This document shows positions 61,132 to 64,000 of a stretch of DNA of 64,000 nt, piece after piece. Position numbers and translations under genes: made by a program. Under the pieces are notes generated by a model. It saw only the letters and a list, made by a program, of their open reading frames with translations. It was not told the origin of the DNA and did not search any database. Source of the stretch: Terriglobales bacterium (lineage in GTDB: Bacteria; Acidobacteriota; Terriglobia; Terriglobales; Acidobacteriaceae); the NCBI GenBank assembly GCA_035651995.1, contig DASRER010000022.1:1-64000 (forward strand), written 5' to 3'. The stretch's first letter is position 1. The number at the start of each line of letters is the position of its first letter.

Positions 61132-62283
61132 GTGGCCGCCGGCGCGCCATCACGAGAGGCATCGCAAACGGGCGCGCGACTGCCGAGTCTCGACGGACTG
61201 CGCGGCCTCTCCATCGCCTTCGTGCTCGTCTCGCACGCCGCGCTGCCCCTGGCGGGCGCAAACCGCATCGGCCTGCGGCTGCTGGAGTGGATGGGCGCGC
61301 TCGGCGTCTCGGTCTTCTTCATCATCTCGGGATTCCTGATCACCTACCTGCTGCTCCAGGAAGAAGACCGCTACCGGCGCTTCAGCCTGCCGCGCTTTTA
61401 CCTGCGCCGCGTCTTCAGAATCTTTCCCGCTTACTACGTGTTTCTCGGCGCGACGGCGGCCGCGGCCAGCGTCGGCTGGATGCTGGTTTCCCGGCGCGAC
61501 CTGCTGGCGGCGTCCACTTTTCTGTGGAACTACTGGCCGGGCGGCGGCGGATGGAACCTGGCGCACACCTGGTCGCTGAGCGTGGAGGAGCAGTTTTACC
61601 TGCTGTGGCCGGTCACGCTGCTGCTTGCCGGGCGGCGACACGCGTTGAAAATCTCAACGGCCCTGATCGTGCTGGCGCCCTTTGTCCGCGTGGCGACCTA
61701 CTTTCTGGCTCCCGCCTGGCGCGGACATATCGGCATGATGCTGCACACGCGCGTGGACAGCCTGATGTTCGGTTGCGCGCTGGCCCTGGTGTGGGATTCG
61801 GATGGGTTCGCGCGCGTGCGGCCGCGGCTCTTCCGTCCGGCCCTGCTTTGGCTGGCGCTGCTTGCGCTCCTGCTGGCCTCCCCGGCGCTGACGATTGCTT
61901 TGGCCGGCCGCTACACACTGGCGGCGGGATTCTCGCTGCAGGCGCTTTGCGCCACGCTGCTGCTGGCCTGGTGCGTGAGCGAATGGCGGAGCGCGGCGGG
62001 ACGCGTGCTCAACGCGCGTCCGCTGGTGCATCTGGGGCTGATCTCTTACAGCCTCTACCTGTGGCAGCAGCCGTTTGCCCGGCCTGACGGCTGGTTCGCG
62101 CTCCACGGGCCGCTCGGCATCCTGCTGCCGGCGGTGCTGGCGGCGGAGGTCTCGTATTTCGTGGTCGAACAGCCGTTCCTTCGGCTGCGCAGCAGGATTG
62201 AAGCGCGGCTTCCGCCACGCCCCCGCGCCGCCGCAGCCGTCGCCGCGGCGCAACCTATGCCGGTTGAAGGACAGCTTCCGTGA
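61132..62283 (+). CDS. Acyltransferase 3 (OafA/YrhL-like) membrane protein
   Basis: 383 residues from GTG 61132; the frame is open further upstream but lies antisense to the hypothetical gene. Signatures: RLPSLDGLRGLSIAFVLVSHA, GALGVSVFFIISGFLITYLL, LPRFYLRRVFRIFPAYY, THTWSLSVEEQFYLLWP-type (HTWSLSVEEQFYLL), and LGLISYSLYLWQQP. About ten transmembrane helices. Such enzymes O-acylate extracytoplasmic glycans. The next gene, an SGNH hydrolase, overlaps by 4 bp (GTGA); SGNH domains are often fused to this family, so the two probably work together. Confidence 0.9.
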   Translation: MAAGAPSREASQTGARLPSLDGLRGLSIAFVLVSHAALPLAGANRIGLRLLEWMGALGVSVFFIISGFLITYLLLQEEDRYRRFSLPRFYLRRVFRIFPAYYVFLGATAAAASVGWMLVSRRDLLAASTFLWNYWPGGGGWNLAHTWSLSVEEQFYLLWPVTLLLAGRRHALKISTALIVLAPFVRVATYFLAPAWRGHIGMMLHTRVDSLMFGCALALVWDSDGFARVRPRLFRPALLWLALLALLLASPALTIALAGRYTLAAGFSLQALCATLLLAWCVSEWRSAAGRVLNARPLVHLGLISYSLYLWQQPFARPDGWFALHGPLGILLPAVLAAEVSYFVVEQPFLRLRSRIEARLPPRPRAAAAVAAAQPMPVEGQLP

Positions 62284-62990
62284 GCCGCGGCTGGCGGGCC
62301 GTGGCGATCGCGATGACCGCCCTGGCGCTGCTGCTGGGCGCGGCGCTGTTTGTCCTGTGGCGCCGGCACGAGCGTTTGCGCGCGCTCAGCCGCGACTGGG
62401 CCGGCGTAACTGTCTATGCCGAAGTCAATCGACGCGATGCGGCAGGGCAGGGCGGATTCGTGCTGATCGGCGACTCCATCGCCGAGCGCTGGCAATTGGA
62501 TCAGAGCTTCCCGCGACAGCGCGCGTTGAACCGCGGTCTTTCCAGCCAGAACACCTCGCAGGTGCTGGCGCGCTTCCGCAGTGACGCCCTCGAGCTGCAT
62601 CCGCGCGCCATCGTCGTACTGGCCGGCAGCAACGACCTGGCGGCCGGAACGGCGTTGCCCGAAGCCGTCACGCGCGGCAACTTCCAGTCCCTGGCCGAGC
62701 TGGCGCGCGCACAGAGCGTAAAGCTGGTGGTCGTCTCTGTGCTGCCCACTTTTCCCGACGCCAAAGGCCTCCCCTGGCGCTCGAACGACCGCATTGCCGA
62801 GCTGAACCGCTGGCTCCGTGACTTCGCCGCGAAGCAGGGAATTGAATACGCCGACTGCTACAGCGCGATGGTCGCGCCCGGCGGCCAGTTGCGCCGCGAG
62901 TTCTCCGACGACGGGCTGCATCCCAACGCCGCCGGTTTCCGCGCCATGACGCCCATCGTTCAGGCGGCGCTCGACCGCGCCCTGCGCTGA
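62280..62990 (+). CDS. Membrane-anchored SGNH/GDSL hydrolase
   Basis: 236 residues from GTG 62280. An N-terminal helix (AVAIAMTALALLLGAALFVLW) anchors it with the catalytic part outside. Blocks: FVLIGDSIAERW (Ser), RGLSSQNTSQVLARF (Gly), VVLAGSNDLA (Asn), and DDGLHPNAAGF (Asp-x-x-His). It is an esterase or acyl-transfer partner. GTGA overlap with the acyltransferase gene indicates coupling. A hairpin and T-tract follow. Confidence 0.9.
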   Translation: MSRGWRAVAIAMTALALLLGAALFVLWRRHERLRALSRDWAGVTVYAEVNRRDAAGQGGFVLIGDSIAERWQLDQSFPRQRALNRGLSSQNTSQVLARFRSDALELHPRAIVVLAGSNDLAAGTALPEAVTRGNFQSLAELARAQSVKLVVVSVLPTFPDAKGLPWRSNDRIAELNRWLRDFAAKQGIEYADCYSAMVAPGGQLRREFSDDGLHPNAAGFRAMTPIVQAALDRALR

Positions 62991-63013
62991 AGCGAAGGCC
63001 CTGCCGCCTGCTC

Positions 63014-63076
63014 GCTGCTGGCCACGGCGAAGAGGGTTTGGCCAGCAGCAAGCGGCCGGAAACCGGCAGCGTTTTT
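63014..63076 (+). terminator. Double hairpin terminator after the SGNH gene
   Basis: GCTGCTGGCCA (63014-63024) pairs perfectly with TGGCCAGCAGC (63039-63049). Then GCCGG-AAA-CCGGC (63055-63067) is followed by AGCG and five T residues (63072-63076). Confidence 0.7.
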
Positions 63077-63113
63077 CAGCTGTGCTAAACTCGAAGGTTC
63101 CACGACGGCGCGC

Positions 63114-63392
63114 ATGCTCTTCTCCAGGGAATATGTGGGCTACCTGGCCCGCGAGATCACAAAAAAGCTGATTGCCGGTGAGTTCATCGAGACCTCGGAC
63201 GTCCCGGCGGCGACCGAGCGCGTCAACGCCGCGCTGATGGAAGAGCTCACCGTCGAAGACCGCATCAACGACGACGTGCGCAAAATCCTCGAGCAATACT
63301 CGGAAGAAATGGCGCGTTCCGGCGCCAATTACCAGGAAATGTTCAAGAAGATCAAGAACGAGCTGGTCCGGAAATACAAGGCGGTGCTCTAA
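63114..63392 (+). CDS. DUF507 protein, copy 1
   Basis: 92 residues (MLFSREYVGYLAREITKKLI start; DRINDDVRKILEQYSEEM middle; MFKKIKNELVRKYKAVL end). All-helical, charged. DUF507 proteins occur in Acidobacteriota and some Deltaproteobacteria lineages, usually as tandem pairs as here; role unknown. Its stop abuts the start of copy 2. Confidence 0.88.
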   Translation: MLFSREYVGYLAREITKKLIAGEFIETSDVPAATERVNAALMEELTVEDRINDDVRKILEQYSEEMARSGANYQEMFKKIKNELVRKYKAVL

Positions 63393-63668
63393 GTGCGTTT
63401 ATCGCGCGACAAGGTGAACAAGCTGGCGCACGCGGTGAGCGACGCGCTCGCCGAAATGGACGCCGTCGAGTTCATCGAGGACCGCAACAGCATTCGCCTG
63501 GAAGTGCGCCGCCTGCTGGAGGAGCTGCTGGCGCAGGAAGCGCGCATTGATGCCGCCGCGCGCGCCAAGATCGAGTCGCAGCGCCGCACCATCATGGAGG
63601 GCTCCCAGGAGTGGGACATCCTCTACCGCAAGTACTACACCGAGGAAGTGAAAAAGCTCGGGATCTGA
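63393..63668 (+). CDS. DUF507 protein, copy 2
   Basis: 91 residues from GTG 63393 (VRLSRDKVNKLAHAVSDALA), same helical layout as copy 1 with low identity (shared pattern LSRD-VNKLA and EEVKKLGI at the end). Zero-base spacing with copy 1 implies co-translation, and possibly a heteromeric complex. Confidence 0.86.
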   Translation: MRLSRDKVNKLAHAVSDALAEMDAVEFIEDRNSIRLEVRRLLEELLAQEARIDAAARAKIESQRRTIMEGSQEWDILYRKYYTEEVKKLGI

Positions 63669-63698
63669 GAGGACGTCCCAGATCCCGGTTTCCATTCT

Positions 63699-63929
63699 CT
63701 AGCGGTTGCAGTTGGCGCGCGCCCGCTCCAGTTGCTGGCGCCATTTCTCCGCCTGGCGGCTGTGCTCGCCATGCTTCCGCACTGCTTCGCGCAGGTGCGC
63801 CTCGTCGCGGCGAATCTTCTCTTCACAGTTTTTGCGGCGTGCGCGAGCGAACGCCGGCGAAGCGCTGCCCATCAACAAAAGAACAGCAAGGAATGCTGCT
63901 CCGATCTTCGTAACCCGATGCTGCAACAT
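63699..63929 (-). CDS. Small exported protein with helical charged domain (76 aa)
   Basis: A signal peptide (KIGAAFLAVLLLMGSASPAFA) and a mature part of ~47 residues, rich in R, E, K and Q, with two Cys (RRKNCEEKIRRDEAHLREAV and RANCNR end). The two Cys could join the ends of a helical hairpin. AGGAGG is placed 4 bp before ATG, an excellent ribosome-binding site. No family is recognised. Confidence 0.65.
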   Translation of the reverse strand: MLQHRVTKIGAAFLAVLLLMGSASPAFARARRKNCEEKIRRDEAHLREAVRKHGEHSRQAEKWRQQLERARANCNR

Positions 63930-64000
63930 CTCTCCTCCTGATTTGGAAAAAACCTGTAGCTGACAACCCGCCCCGGCGACGGGAGTTGCGCAATCCGCCC

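Overview
The window looks like a GC-rich chromosomal segment from an Acidobacteriota (Terriglobia-like) bacterium. This is inferred from gene content: two very large Oar-type TonB-dependent receptors with an N-terminal carboxypeptidase-regulatory domain, tandem DUF507 genes, a YVTN-propeller lipoprotein, a Ku protein, and conserved proteins I know mainly from that phylum. No rRNA or tRNA gene was recognised.

Layout. 1-3658: the 3' end of cas4, a leader and a CRISPR array of 38 repeats and 37 spacers. 3659-17357: housekeeping and membrane genes: an APC permease with a universal-stress domain and a 55-residue partner, lnt, prfB with a +1 programmed frameshift, an SPFH protein, a CoA-binding protein, a GAF-SpoIIE phosphatase, rarA, a TrmH-type methyltransferase, threonylcarbamoyl-AMP synthase and a DUF218 protein. 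17358-31176: two Oar-like receptors, a cyclase-family hydrolase, a D-aminoacylase-like amidohydrolase with altered metal ligands, a DUF92 protein, Ku and a propeller lipoprotein.

31177-49829 is the most interesting part, a two-sided chemosensory island. On the minus strand a compact operon runs tonB-C, mcp, cheW, cheR, cheA, cheB, cheY, cheX. On the plus strand lie a four-GAF/three-PAS sensor kinase, a receiver, and an NtrC-type sigma-54 activator. These are followed by a PilZ-like gene and a HisKA-only protein, and then a second CheA-less set: cheW, a degenerate mcp, a divergent cheR and a coiled-coil CheW. Three palindromes of the form GTCTCA-N3-TGAGAC (one imperfect) each lie 93-123 bp upstream of a -24/-12 promoter: before the minus-strand che operon, before the PilZ-like gene, and before the second che set. 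The natural hypothesis is one regulon driven by the activator encoded at its centre.

49830-64000: a peroxiredoxin-like gene, the ribosome-maturation operon rpsP-khpA-rimM-trmD-rplS with an appended PqqD-like gene, glmS, purS, a LytTR regulator, recJ, a cation/proton antiporter, an acyltransferase/SGNH pair, and two DUF507 genes.

Scattered between genes are short degenerate tandem arrays with periods of 7-10 bp, commonly in inverted pairs about 20-140 bp apart. In three places they supply the ends of reading frames (rimM tail, trmD start, TrmH-type tail).
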